Under the pieces are notes generated by a model that saw only the letters and a program-made list of their open reading frames with translations, made no database searches and was not told where the DNA came from. A DNA stretch of 64,000 nucleotides from Cherax quadricarinatus (taxonomy: Eukaryota > Arthropoda > Malacostraca > Decapoda > Parastacidae): the NCBI RefSeq assembly GCF_038502225.1, contig NC_091355.1:10851948-10915947 (forward strand), in the 5' to 3' direction. A program made the position numbers and the translations under genes. Within the stretch, counting starts at the first letter, position 1. The number at the start of each line of letters is the position of its first letter. This document shows, piece after piece, positions 1 to 11,640 of the stretch.

Positions 1-2940
1 GTACACCACACTGACCTCGTGTACACCACACTGACCTCGTGTACACCACACTGACCTCGTGTACACCACACTGACCTCGTGTACACCACACTGACCTCGT
101 GTACACCACACTGACCTCGTGTACACCACACTGACCTCGTGTACACCACACTGACCTCGTGTACACCACACTGACCTCGTGTACACCACACTGACCTCGT
201 GTACACCACACTGACCTCGTGTACACCACACTGACCTCGTGTACACCACACTGACCTCGTGTACACCACAGTGACCTCGTGTATACCACAGTGACCTCGT
301 GTACACCACAGTGACCTCAGTACACCACACTGACCTCGTGTACACCACACTGACCTCGTGTACACCACACTGACCTCGTGTACACCACACTGACCTCGTG
401 TACACCACACTGACCTCGTGTACACCACACTGACCTCGTGTACACCACACTGACCTCGTGTACACCACACTGACCTCGTGTACACCACACTGACCTCGTG
501 TACACCACACTGACCTCGTGTACACCACACTGACCTCGTGTACACCACACTGACCTCGTGTACACCACACTGACCTCGTGTACACCACACTGACCTCGTG
601 TACACCACACTGACCTCGTGTACACCACACTGACCTCGTGTACACCACACTGACCTCGTGTACACCACACTGACCTCGTGTACACACACAGTGACCTCGT
701 GTATACCACAGTGACCTCGTGTACACCACAGTGACCTCGTGTACACAACACTGACCTCGTGTACACCACACTGACCTCGTGTACACCACACTGACCTCGT
801 GTACACCACACTGACCTCGTGTACACCACACTGACCTCGTGTACACCACACTGACCTCGTGTACACCACACTGACCTCGTGTACACCACACTGACCTCGT
901 GTACCCGACACTGGCCTCGTGTACCCCACACTGGCCTCGTGTACCCCACACTGGCCTCGTGTACCCCACACTGACCTCGTGTACCCCACACTGACCTCGT
1001 GTACCCCACACTGGCCTCGTATACCCCACACTGGCCTTGTGTACACCACACTGGCCTCTTGTACACCACTCTGGCCTCGTGTACACCACATTGACCTCGT
1101 GTACCCCACACTGACCTCGTGTACACCACACTGACCTCGTGTACCCCACACTGACCTCGTGTACCCCACACTGGCCTCGTGTACACCACACTGGCCTCGT
1201 GTACGCTACATTGACCTCGTGTACGTCACAGTGACCTCGTGTACACCACACTGGCCTAGTGTACATCACACTGGCCTCGTGTACACCACACTGGCCTCGT
1301 GTACACCGCACTGGCCTCGTGTACACCACACTGGCCTCATGCACACCACACTGACCTCGTGTACACCACAGTGACTTCGTGTACACCGCACTGGCCTCGT
1401 GTACACCGCACTGGCCTCGTGTACACCACACTGGCCTAGTGTACATCACACTGGCCTCGTGTACACCACACTGGCCTCGTGTACACCGCACTGGCCTCGT
1501 GTACACCACACTGGCCTCATGCACATCACACTGACCTCATGTACACCACACTGACCTCGTGCACACAACATTGGCCTCGTGTACACCACACTGACCTCGT
1601 GTACACCACACTGACCTCGTGTACACTACAGTGACCTCGTGTACACCGCACTGGCCTCGTGTACACCGCACTGGCCTCGTGTACACCAGTGACCTCGTGT
1701 ACACCACAGTGACCTCGTGCACACGAGTGACCTCGTGTACACCACATTGACCTCGTATACACCACACTGACCTCGTGTACACCACACTGACTTCGTGTAC
1801 CCCACACTGGCCTCGTGTACACCACACTGACCTCGTGTACCCCACACTGACCTCGTGTACCCCACACTGGCCTCGTGTACCCCACACTGGCCTCGTGTAC
1901 CCCACACTGACCTCGTGTACACCACACTGACCTCGTGTACACCACACTGGCCTCGTGTACACCACACTGGCCTCGTGTACACCACACTGGCCTCGTGTAC
2001 ACCACACTGGCCTCGTGTACACCACAGTGACGTCGTGTACACCACACTGACCTCGTGTACACCACACTGTCCTCGTGTACACCACACTGACCTCGTGTAC
2101 ACCACACTGACCTCGTGTACACCACACTGACCTCGTGTACACCACAGTGTCCTCGTGTACACCACAATGGCCTCGTGTACCCCACACTGACCTCGTGTAC
2201 CCCACACTGACCTCGTGTACCCCACACTGACCTCGTGTACCCCACACTGGCCTCGTGTACACTACACTGGCCTCGTGTACGCCACACTGGCCTCGTGTAC
2301 ACCACATTGACCTCGTGTACACCACAGTGACCTCGTGTACACCACAGTGACCTCGTGTACACCACAGTGGCCTCGTGTACGCCACAATGGCCTCTTGTAC
2401 ACCACACTGGCCTCTTGTACACCACAATGGCCTCGTGTACACCACACTGGCCTCGTGCACACCACACTGGCCTCGTGCACACCACACTGACCTCGTGTAC
2501 ACCACACTGACCTCGTGCATACCACATTGGCCTCGTGTACACCACACTGACCTCGTGTACACCACACTGACCTCGTGTACACCACATTGACCTCGTGTAC
2601 ACCACATTGACCTCGTGTACACCACATTGACCTCGTGTACACCACACTGACCTCGTGTACACCACACTGACCTCGTGTACACCACACTGACCTCGTGTAC
2701 ACCACACTGACCTCGTGTACACCACACTGACCTCGTGTACACCACACTGGCCTCGTGTACACCACACTGGCCTCGTGTACACCACACTGGCCTCGTGTAC
2801 ACCACACTGGCCTCGTGTACACCACACTGACCTCGTGTACACCACACTGACCTCGTGTACACCACACTGACCTCGTGTACACCACACTGACCTCGTGTAC
2901 ACCACACTGACCTCGTGTACACCACACTGACCTCGTGTCA
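1..2940. repeat. 20-bp minisatellite, about 147 units
   Basis: The unit is GTACACCACACTGACCTCGT. It is nearly homogeneous in 1-890 and 2540-2940 and much more varied in 900-2520, where CTGGCC, CCCCAC and ACCGCA variants mix. Units of 18, 19 and 21 bp shift the register near 300, 680, 1681 and 1717. Because 20 is not a multiple of 3, three units encode a 20-residue period, and stop-free frames of up to 471 residues appear on the minus strand. These are not genes: all frames stay open and no domain is visible. The array begins before the window and ends sharply at 2940. Confidence 0.97.
1241..1540. repeat. Higher-order duplication inside the 20-bp array
   Basis: A six-unit block with the same order of variant units (CTGGCCTAGT, GTACATCACA, ACCGCA, CTGGCCTCAT, GCACA) occurs at 1241-1360 and again at 1421-1540, a 180-bp offset. 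This shows a recent block duplication (unequal exchange or slippage) in the diverged middle of the array. Confidence 0.8.
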
Positions 2941-3090
2941 TTAAGGTTACTTGTCATGGTTATCTGGCTAATTAGGTTTAAAATTTACTGACTGCAAAAG
3001 GGTCATTAAGGTTACTTATCATGGTTGTTCGGTCAATTAGGTACGAAGTCTGTCAACAGAGCGAGGGTCATTAAGGGTGCTCGTCATCTG
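2937..3090. repeat. 65-bp degenerate tandem repeat, 2.3 copies
   Basis: The phrase GTCATTAAGGTTACTT begins at 2937 and 3002, and a diverged copy begins at 3067, giving a 65-bp period. The first copy starts inside the last minisatellite unit, so this may be the edge of a longer array replaced by the 20-bp repeat. Confidence 0.75.
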
Positions 3091-3410
3091 TTAACCACCA
3101 GTCATAAGTAGTTTGATTTCTAATAAAAAATTAATTGTAGAACACCAGACATGGGTGTTAAGTTTTTTCGTCAACAAATGTAGGGTGGACTATTTTATTC
3201 CATGACTCTTGTTAAAGGGAAGACTACAGTGATGTACACATTCCCTGGGAGGGTTGATGAAAGGCTGAAAATATACTGATTATTTGTTTTGATGGTCAAT
3301 GTACTCTTTGTTGGAATAGTGTTCGTGTTGAGTTTGAGTAAAAAAAGGGTAAGCGAGCACTGCGCACACCATTAGATCAGATTTTGCTGGCAAAGCGACC
3401 ACTTCAAGTG
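3091..3410. other. No gene recognised
   Basis: AT-rich, with no recognisable gene or repeat. A short open frame on the minus strand (3280-3483) looks random and runs into the neighbouring element. Confidence 0.5.
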
Positions 3411-3713
3411 CCCCTTTTATCAAAAAAATAACAAAAAAAGGCACAATACCGTGACTGGAACGATACACATATAACCCGCACATAAAAGAGAGAAGCTTAC
3501 GACGACGTTTCGGTCGTCGTAAGCTACTACCACCACCTCTTCCTGCCTATATATAGCCGTCCTGCTCCACTTCTGGTTAGTGGAGAGGGAGGATTCTGCT
3601 CTTGACTCTCGCCCAGGCAGGTCATAGCAGCTCTCCTTATTTACTCTGTCTCCCTACGATCCCCGTTGGGGAGGGGAACCTTAACCAGCGTCGTCTTCGC
3701 CTTGACTTACACG

Positions 3714-5300
3714 ATGAGCTACGCAAAGCGTGTAAAGATCAAGCCAAAAAGTGGTACCGTTGATGATTCAACGAAGATTGCTCTTGCAACTGTTGTTCAG
3801 GGAGCACTGCAAGTATAATTTAACACCATTTTGTCACTGAAAGAAGCATTCATTGTTGTGTGTCACGATGATTCTGAAGCAGAGAAGCTACTCACTACAG
3901 AAGCCACCACAACTCTTACTGCTCAAGGGTTTACTGTTACATCATCTCCTGCCCTCAGGGCAAGGAAATCAGTATTCCTTAAAAAACTTGACAAGATTCT
4001 GACTTCTCAATCAACTGCTGAACTCAAGTCATCCATCGAGACGCAAAATACTTGGGCTACTGTTGACAGCATTACAAAAATCCCAAATGCAACGTCCATG
4101 CTCAAGGTCACCTTCACCGACGTGAACATGGCTGCCACTGCTCTGAACGAAGGTCTTGCTGTCTACTATTACTATATCAGTCCTACCTACATTGAAGCAG
4201 AGAGAGATACCACTACATTCAACATTGCTGGAACTGTTATTCATACCATCACACCACCAAAGCATGTCCAGTAAAAGGCAAGAAGTTCTGCACTACATGT
4301 GGTAGTGAGGGACACACCTTCAGTTCCTGCAACGCTGCTGCTCCAACACAACCATCGTGCTTAAACTGCAAGAGTAATGACCACCATACACTGGCAGCAA
4401 AATGTCCTACAAGAAAGGATATTATGAAGAAAACACAAGATGCAGCAAAGAAAAAACCTACTAGCAACACTCCAACGTATGCAGCAATTGCAAAGATACA
4501 AGCAGACACTACAAAATTACTTCAAGCATCTACTCAGCCCGCCTCCACCATCATCACTCCTCCAATATGTGACGTAACGAAGATCCACTATTGTCTACTA
4601 TACGCTCACATGCAGAACATGGCTGTACCTGGATCCTTTAACTCTACCATCAACGAGTTATTTGCATTAAATAATATGCCATCATACATATTCCCAGCAT
4701 CTCCACCTTCGGAAGAAATTCTAAAATTCACCAAGGACTTAATTAGCACCTCTGCGACAGCAGCTCCAACACCACCAACAACTAGTGACGTCACTAACAA
4801 CGTCCAATGAGAAGTCTCCATCGCCTCCACTCCTCAATGAAACCGACCAATCAGAAGCCTTTCCACCAGAAACATCTTCCCATTCGTCCATTGAAGATGA
4901 CAATGAAGATGATAATGCATATTTACCAACACCAACAACACCAGCCCACGACCCTAGATTCGATACTGTACAAGATGAAGATAACGACAAGTACATTGAT
5001 TGGGGTGGAGTATCTTTCTGCACCACAGCAAATTATCCTCAAGACATGGAGCCATCTGAACTCAAATCTCACCTCATCCAAAAGACAGTCAAGTTTGTCA
5101 TCGAATCTTCCAACCATGCTTGTAAAATTGAACTTCCAAGACTTATAAAGCATACTGAAAAATGCATTCAAGATCCTCGATTTCGACACTTGTTAACACG
5201 TCTCATGATAATTCCTCTCCAACGATTCAAACGTCTTGAAAATGGAACTGTACTCTCCAAGAACACTTTCATCGTAAAAAAACGCCACAATTCCAAATAA
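3714..5300 (+). pseudogene. Gag-like ORF1 of a non-LTR retrotransposon, broken
   Basis: ORF1 proteins of this type bind element RNA. Translation starts at ATG 3714, meets an in-frame TAA at 3816-3818, and continues in the same frame to 4274. The frame then shifts: two zinc-knuckle motifs, CTTCGSEGHTFSSC and CLNCKSNDHHTLAAKC, lie in another frame at about 4285-4410, leading into a Lys/Thr/Pro-rich stretch to 4810. A second shift near 4785-4800 leads to an acidic Ser/Pro-rich C-terminus ending at 5300. The order of N-terminal domain, CCHC knuckles and low-complexity tail matches gag-like ORF1s of jockey/I-type LINEs. The N-terminal part does not resemble the minus-strand ORF1 at 8484-10039, so it is a different family. 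No ORF2 follows it. Confidence 0.8.
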
Positions 5301-5426
5301 CCACCAAGACATTATGAAATGACCAATCAACGTTGAACTCCTCCCTTGTCGCCTGCAGCCACCAATCACCATCAAGAAGCAGCAATCTTCCATCCAGCAA
5401 GATGCAGTCAGCACTGAACTGAACTG

Positions 5427-5553
5427 AGGACTCACAGGTAAGGGCCCACTAGGGGCGAGGGGCAAGTGGGGACAGGATGAAGGAGATAGTTGTGGAGAGG
5501 AAAAAATCTTAAGAATGAGGAAAAGTGTCAGGACTATACCCAACTGCTAATCA
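5427..5553 (+). repeat. Inverted copy of the minus LINE's 5' UTR segment
   Basis: About 125 bp here (AGGACTCACAGGTAAGG at the left, CCCAACTGCTAA at the right) is the reverse complement, with mismatches, of 10938-11058. It sits between the + ORF1 relic and the 3' end of the minus-strand LINE. The LINE body is therefore bracketed by inverted copies of its own leader. Confidence 0.8.
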
Positions 5554-5754
5554 ATGAAAACATAATATTCAGCATTATCTCTCTCGTGAGCATATCAACT
5601 TGCAATGACTGGACACGGCTCAGGCACATGTTACTGTAAAAGGCAACGCAAACGCACGTCGCAAGCACTTCAGCTCAAAACGCACAAAGACACAGCTCTA
5701 TGACAATGGCACTTTTAAGTTATTGGAATATTTAGGCTAATTAAGTCAGGTAGT

Positions 5755-8494
5755 TTATTTGTATTGTGGTGGAGGTACCGGATCATACAACGTTTGAAAG
5801 AGATTTACATCATTGTAAGGACGTCTGAGAGTATCTGCTATGTAGTCCAGTGGTCATGATATGCTTCAAGTCTGTCAAGTTGTTTGTCACTGAGTGTCTT
5901 CCAGTATACGTTCAAAGCTGGTGTGTTTGTCGTGAGGTGGAGAGATTCACTGGTGGCAAATTCGTCCCACCTCACTCCTAACACCCAACGTAATGCTCGA
6001 TTCTGGATGCGTTGGAATTTTAGTGCGTTTGTCTTGGCGGTTAACGTCAGAGCGAGTGGAGAGTAAGAGAGTAGAGGACGAATGAGTGCTTTGTAGAGAT
6101 GTAGTTTTGTCTTGGGACTGGCTCCTCTCAGCTTATATAACCTTGAGAGCGCAATTCCCGCCTGTGTGGTCTTAGCAGTAATGTGAGATTTTAGGTTCAG
6201 TGTGTTGTCGAGGGTAACACCAAGGACAACTGTTGAGAAGGAGCGTGGGATGGGGGTACGGGAGGTGCTTGTTTTGAGTTCGACAGGAGTCGGGACATCA
6301 CGCCTTCTATGGAAGTAAGTGATTTTTGACTTATTTGGGTTGGTTTTGATGCGCCATAATAATTCCCAGGCGGTAAATCCTGTCGACCTCTCTTTGTGTT
6401 CTGCGTGCTAGGAAACGAATGTTTTCATGTGTTGTGAGTTGAGTGATGTCGTCTGCGTAAGAAAGGGTAAGTGTGTTTGGGTAAAGAGGTTCAGGTAAAT
6501 CATTCGTGTAGAGTATATATAGGGTGGGAGACAGGACAGAGTCTTCGGGTACACCCGCTTTTAATGTGAAATAGTCCGAATAATGATCTCTGAACCGTAT
6601 ACGCATCGTTCGGCCATCTAAAAAGTGACATAATAATTTCATCATATTTACAGTTAATTCAAAGGATGTGCAAAGTTTGTATTTTAATCCTTCATGCCAG
6701 TGTCAAAAGCCTTCTCTACATCTTTGGTGGCAAGGGTGGAGGTACAGTTCTGGGCTTTATTGATACGTATATAGTTCAGGAGTATATTCAAAACGTCTTG
6801 GGTAGAACGTTTTTGTCGGAAACCGAATTGTCTTTCAGTAAGCAAGTTATTTGTTTCTAGGTGAGTCCTGAGTCGCATATTTACAAGTCGTTCAAAGGTC
6901 TTACCCAAAATTTCAAGGAGGCTAATAGGTCTATAGTTCTTGGGGTCAGTCAAGTCTTTTCCAGGTTTTGGTATGAGACATGCAGTTGCAGATTTAAAGA
7001 ATGGAGGGAAATAGCCAGATGCAAGGAAGGCATTAAAGAGGTCAGTGATACAGGAAGCAACAGAAAGTGGAAGGTGACGAAGGACTGAATGTGATAGACC
7101 AGAAGCACCTGGAGCTTTTTTTGGAAGGTGTGTTAGTAAAGAGTGAACATCATCTACAGTAAAAGGAAAGTTTAGAGGATGCGTGGAAGATAGGGTGTTT
7201 AGGCTTATGATTGGATCAGGATTGGTTAAATCTTCATGATTGGATACCCATCTCTCTATGTCTAATGTATGTGCTATGACAGCTTGGTCTGGTGGATGTG
7301 GGTGGAAGATGTTTTCCCACATGTCTTTGAAAATATTTACAGCTTCAGCAGGGTCAGAGATCTGTCTGTTGTTGTGATTTATGTGTCTAAAGGTTGTGGA
7401 TGGAGGAGTGCCTGTAAGTCTCCGAATGGATGACCAGAATGCTTTGGGATCTCTTGTACGCTGGGCATCTGTTGTGTTTATAACTGATTGCCAATGTCGG
7501 GCGTGGTCATCATCTAGGCTATGGACGATATGTGTACGTAAAATAGTGAGGTCCCATCGGATGATATTTAGTCTGTTTTGGTTTGCTAGGAAACGGTGTC
7601 TGTAACATGTGAGTAGTCTTTTTGTTCTTTCTGATGGGCGGAAAGAGTAACGTACTTTGTGGTGTGTCATTGGGACAACCTCTGTAGCGGCTTGGGTAAT
7701 TGATTGTTGAATGCGTTGAATTTGTGTGTCTATGTCTGATACTGGTCTATTGTCATAGTTGTGTGTGAGATCAAGAGTGTTTAGGCGTTGTTTGAACAGA
7801 TCCCAATCCGCCTGAGAATAAGCTGGAGAGGGGCGAACTGGAATGAGTATAGGATTTGAGGAAATATGGAAAAAGATAGGAATGTGGTCAGATCCAGAGA
7901 GCGGTCCTGGTGTTGTGTAGTGATGTAAGCGATTACTAGCTCTGTTTGTAAAAATTTTATCAGGGGTGGCTTGGCCATTGTATGTAAAGACTGTTGGGAA
8001 GTAAGGTCCAAGGTGTATGAGATGTTTCTGTGTTACAAGTGTATGAAGTTGCCTACCATGCAAATTTGTGGAGTTGTCATGGAAGTCAGTGTGTTTGGCA
8101 TTGAGGTCGGCAAGTAGGTATACAGGGAGATGTGTGTGATTAAAAAGAATGGTTAAATCATGAATGTTAATGTTTTGGTTGGGTCTGGTATATGTCGTGT
8201 AGAGGATGATGGGTCCGTGTATCGTGTAAATTTTCACAGCCATGCTGTGAGAATATGTAAATGGAAGGGATAAGAACTCATGTTTAATGGTGCCTTTAAC
8301 AAGAATAGCTACGCCATTCCAGTTTTCAGCAGGGGATTGACGGGCTGTATATCCTAAGTGTCTGACACGTTGATCATCACGCACACACGTGCTGTTTAAT
8401 AACAACACGTCTGGTTGTTCAGATTCAACGAGGTCAGCAAGAATGTGTTTGCGTTATAAGCTCGTATGTTAAATTGAATAACCTTAAGGGCCAT
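5755..8494 (-). pseudogene. ORF2 (endonuclease + reverse transcriptase) of a jockey-type LINE, broken
   Basis: ORF2 would encode an APE-type endonuclease and reverse transcriptase for target-primed integration. The start ATG (8494-8492) overlaps the ORF1 stop. Endonuclease landmarks are LLADLNAKH and GSDHIPI. The RT region shows NYRPISLLE, FGFRQKRSTQDV and DVEKAFDT in the frame 8408-6684, then GVPEDSVLSPTLYILYTNDL and the catalytic YADD in another frame at 6645-6331. Between them part of the finger/palm region is deleted. Further frameshifts lie near 8440, 6350 and 5850. Translating across the last shift gives a thumb region and an ending PVPPPQYK before TAA at 5757-5755. No RNase H domain follows, which favours a jockey/CR1-type over an I-type element. 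Confidence 0.88.
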
Positions 8495-10039
8495 GGTTGA
8501 GGTTATTTGGTGGGGAATGTAAGTCTTTCTTATGGTTATCGTGATAACCCATCATGTGTGTACCATCACCTGATCTATATTTGATCGGTTGTGTTTTACG
8601 GTTTCTGGATTCAGGACGGGGAGGGGAAGATGAGAGGGGGCGGGAGGAGGAGGTGGGACGAGATGTAGAGGTAAGACGAGAGGATGAGTTGGGGCGAGAG
8701 GGAGAGGACGAGGGTTGATTTATTAAGTGCTGAACTGTATTCAGATATTCGTTGAATTTGGGAGAGTCAGTATAATTTTGTTTCATAGTAAGAGATCGAG
8801 ACTTGTGAGTAGGAGAACGAGAAGGACGAGTAGAGGAAGAACGAGATTGAGATCTTTTGGTGCTGGAGCCAGAGCTGGTGGAAGGATTAGAAGGAAAGGA
8901 TTTTGGCATATGGGAGGAAAGAGAAGGGTCTGCCTGAGTAGGATCATGAAGAGGAGTTTCTGGAGTGGAGAGAGAGGAGTTGGGAAAAGGTTCATCCTTG
9001 GGAAGAAAGAAATCAGGAGGGAAAATGATGGGGTCAAAATTGTTGGCTTTCAAAAGATCATTCAGCATCGTGGGATAGTTGGTACTTTTAAATGCTTTAT
9101 GACAGTATACAGCAGTGAGCACAATGGTCTCAAGGATATTAGATTGTTTTGAGGAAGAAGAAGCCGAGGGAAGGTTTGTTTGTGCAGCAGCAGCATAGGA
9201 AGGATAAGTTGTAGAAGTGGTAGCAGGAGGAACAGAAGAATTTGGTTGGTAAGTATTGAGGATGTTGTCTGTGTTTGTGAGCATGGAGTCAAGACTGGGT
9301 TTGGAAGGTTCAGAGGTTGGTCTTTTCGTAGGGAAGAAACATATTCCTTACGAGTAGGGCAGTTGAAAGAAGTAGCAGAATGTGACTGAGAGCAGTGCAA
9401 GCATTTTGGAGGGTTGGTACATTTCTGCCATGTGTGGCCTGGAGAAGAACACTTAGAACACAGCTGTTGCTTGTTACAAGTATTCTTTAAATGTCCAAAC
9501 TCAAGGCATTTGTAGCACTGATGAATAGGAACATAGTTAGGAAGAAACAATGAAGTAGGTGGAAGAAGAAAGTAGTTAGCTCGAACACCATGTTTGAACA
9601 ACTTATAAGCCTCATCTGGAGTGGAACATCTGATCTTAAGAATGTTAGAACGTTCAGGATGGAAAAGTTCCTCAACTGTGACATGATTTTGAGATGAAAT
9701 GTCTGTCATCAAGGCGTCTTTGTTCTGGTTGTATTCGTTAATCAGAGATGAGTCAACAAATTTTGCCACGACTGTACTCCTGGCCTTATGATCAGGAGCC
9801 CAATCGATAGCAAAACCTGCCTGAAAGAGCTTTTCTCGGACTTCCTTACTGGTACATAAGTCATAATTGACAGGATCAAGATTTACTTTACACCCGGTAT
9901 GTGTCTTGAAGATGTTTATCATCCGAGCCTGGGTAATGTTGAAAAAGGTAGAAGCATAATCAATCGTATCCTTGTCATCTTTAGAGTACTTTAACATCAG
10001 GGCAATTGTCGGAAAACTGGGTCTCTGTGCAGTTGCCAT
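8484..10039 (-). pseudogene. ORF1 (gag-like, three zinc knuckles) of the same LINE, one frameshift
   Basis: This is the RNA-binding partner of the ORF2 downstream on the same strand. It starts at 10039 with MATAQRPSF. Residues about 170-235 hold three zinc knuckles: CYKCLEFGHLKNTC, CSKCSSPGHTWQKC and CLHCSQSHSATSFNC. Near 9280 the frame shifts. The continuation is a Ser/Pro/Arg-rich tail of about 260 residues to the stop at 8486-8484. With one frameshift the protein would be roughly 515 residues, a normal size for jockey-type ORF1. The stop overlaps the ORF2 start in ATGGCCCTTAA, an arrangement seen in jockey-like elements that use reinitiation or translational coupling. Confidence 0.88.
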
Positions 10040-11156
10040 GATGACAGCAGCACAGGTGGGTATGCTGCTTGAATCGTAAGTGGCGTCTAAGTGGCGTCAA
10101 GTGCGTAATTCTGACAGGTCATGTTTGTGTTGTACAGTGTACCTGCCAAGATGAGGCTTCTCGTGCGTTAATTACAAGGAATGCAGCCACGGGCACCGGA
10201 CCAGACGAATACTCCTACCGACGCAGGAGCAGGTCCAGCCGATCCAGAAAAAAAGAAGAAAAATTTAGAGGAGAGAAAGGTGCTGGTGTCTCCAAAGCGA
10301 TGTAGTCAAGCCGATCCACTGTGTGGGGATCTTTAACCACCTCAATGAAGAAGGCTTGACTGGCCTCTGAGGAGATTACGGCACAACAGAGAGCTAAACC
10401 CGTGTCACACAAAAAAAGATATTGGTTAAAAAAAAAGCTGTCTAATTCTCCGAGATGCCTTCACAACCGAACATGGGTAAGAGGATGTCGGTACGCAAGG
10501 GTTACACATACACAGAGTGCAGAGGTGTGGTGGTGTTGCTCTTGAACAATATATCAGCAGGCGACACCCAACAGGATGAGGTGGGAAGACTTCACCCAGC
10601 TGCAAGAGTGCAGAGGCCTACGTTCTGCCCTGGGGCAGGCAGCCAGCGACGAACAGAATCCTGGAGCCAAGATGAAGAATCTCCAGAAATCAACTAATCA
10701 GGCAATGTCTTCTTGAAACAAGAAAATCAATGCAATATTTCCTCAACAAACACATCAAAAGCTTCTTCCAGCAAGGGGATCGCAAGGCAGCCAATCAGGA
10801 GCAAGCAAAGCATGCAGCCAATCGGGAGCAGGTACGTCTGTCCAGTGTGGAAGCTAGCAAAGGAATGCTCTCCCCAGTCAGCACCTGCAGAGTTCCTGAT
10901 GTCTTCTACACCGTCTTCGTCATTGTTTATCCAGGCTTAGCAGTTGGGTCTAGTCCTGACTCTTCTCTCTTCGACTCAAAACACTCCTCTCACCGTCTAT
11001 TCTTCGCACTGTCCCCACTTGCCCCTCGCCCCTCGTGGGTCCTTACCTGTGAGTCCTGATCTGATCTGATCTGGTTAGTGTGACTTTGTAAATGGTCCAA
11101 GTCGGACCGAAACGTCGTCGTAAGCTTCTTTCTTTTATGTGCGGGTTATTTGTGTA
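10040..11156 (-). other. 5' leader of the minus-strand LINE
   Basis: This segment lies upstream of ORF1 on the minus strand and ends at the 11-bp flanking repeat. It contains no convincing coding frame. 10938-11058 is the segment repeated in inverted form at 5427-5553. 11095-11156 is the terminal module shared with 3459-3513 and with 61565-61635. A three-fold TGATC repeat sits at about 11058-11072. Confidence 0.65.
11084..11156 (+). repeat. Terminal module with GGTCC/GGACC-GAAAC hairpin
   Basis: It contains GGTCCAAGTCGGACC followed directly by GAAACGTCGTC, then TGTGCGGGTTATTTGTGTA. The same 30-odd bases recur at 61565-61635, and parts recur at 3459-3513 and 60843-61016. The stem followed by GAAAC resembles helix II and the GAAA core of a hammerhead ribozyme, but an intact CUGAUGA is not present upstream. 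Confidence 0.7.
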
Positions 11157-11175
11157 CCCCTTTTATCCATCGACA

Positions 11176-11640
11176 GCGCTGAGTGATCTACCAGGTCAGA
11201 GAGCTGAGTGATCTACCAGGTCAGAGCTCAGTGATCTACCAGGTCAGAGCTGAGTGATCTACCAGGTCAGAGAGCTGAGGGGTCTACCAGGCGAGAGAGC
11301 TGAGGTATCTACCAGGTCAAAGAGCTGAGGGATCTACCAGGTCAGAGAGCTGAGGGATCTACTAGTCAGAGAGCTGAGGGATCTACTAGTCAGAGAGCTG
11401 AGGGGTCTACCAGGTCAGAGAGCTGAGGGATCTACCAGGTCAGAGAACTGAGGGATCTACCAGGTCAGAGAACTGAGGGATCTACCAGGTCAGAGCTGAG
11501 GGATCTACCAGGTCAGAGAGCTGAGGGATCTACCAGGTCAAAGAACTGAGGGATCTACCAGGTCAGAGAACTGAGGGATCTATTAGGTAAGAGCTGAATG
11601 ATCTACCAGGTCAGCACACAAAGTGACCTGCCAGGTCACA
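11176..11640. repeat. 25-bp minisatellite, about 19 units
   Basis: The core is GATCTACCAGGTCAGAGAG with CTGAG before it. Most units are 25 bp, and some are 21-23 bp after small deletions (e.g. ACTAGTCAGAG). The last units drift into CTGCCAGGTCACAG. It abuts the composite retroelement. Confidence 0.93.

Larger units (their letters stand above)
3411..11167. mobile_element. Composite retroelement with inverted outer modules and 11-bp flanking repeat
   Basis: CCCCTTTTATC occurs at 3411-3421 and at 11157-11167, just outside both ends, as expected for a target-site duplication. Inside these, the left end (about 3459-3513) and the right end (about 11095-11156) carry the same module in opposite orientation, with the shared words TAACCCGCACATAAAAG and AAGCTTACGACGACGTTTCG. 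The interior holds a + strand gag-like ORF1 relic followed by a - strand ORF1/ORF2 LINE, so the two 5' ends face outward and the 3' ends meet near 5.5 kb. It could be a single rearranged insertion or two elements with a chance flanking match. Confidence 0.6.

Noticed and set aside
1..2940. CRISPR-like array of regular repeats
   Set aside because: Repeats are directly adjacent with no unique spacers, and the context is eukaryotic.
1526..2941. 471-residue open frame on the minus strand (and overlapping 462- and 231-residue frames)
   Set aside because: It is the translation of a 20-bp tandem repeat with no stop in any register. No domain, no start context, and the same peptide appears in three frames.
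6666..7088. Plus-strand open frames opposite the LINE RT
   Set aside because: Shadows of the minus-strand RT coding sequence.
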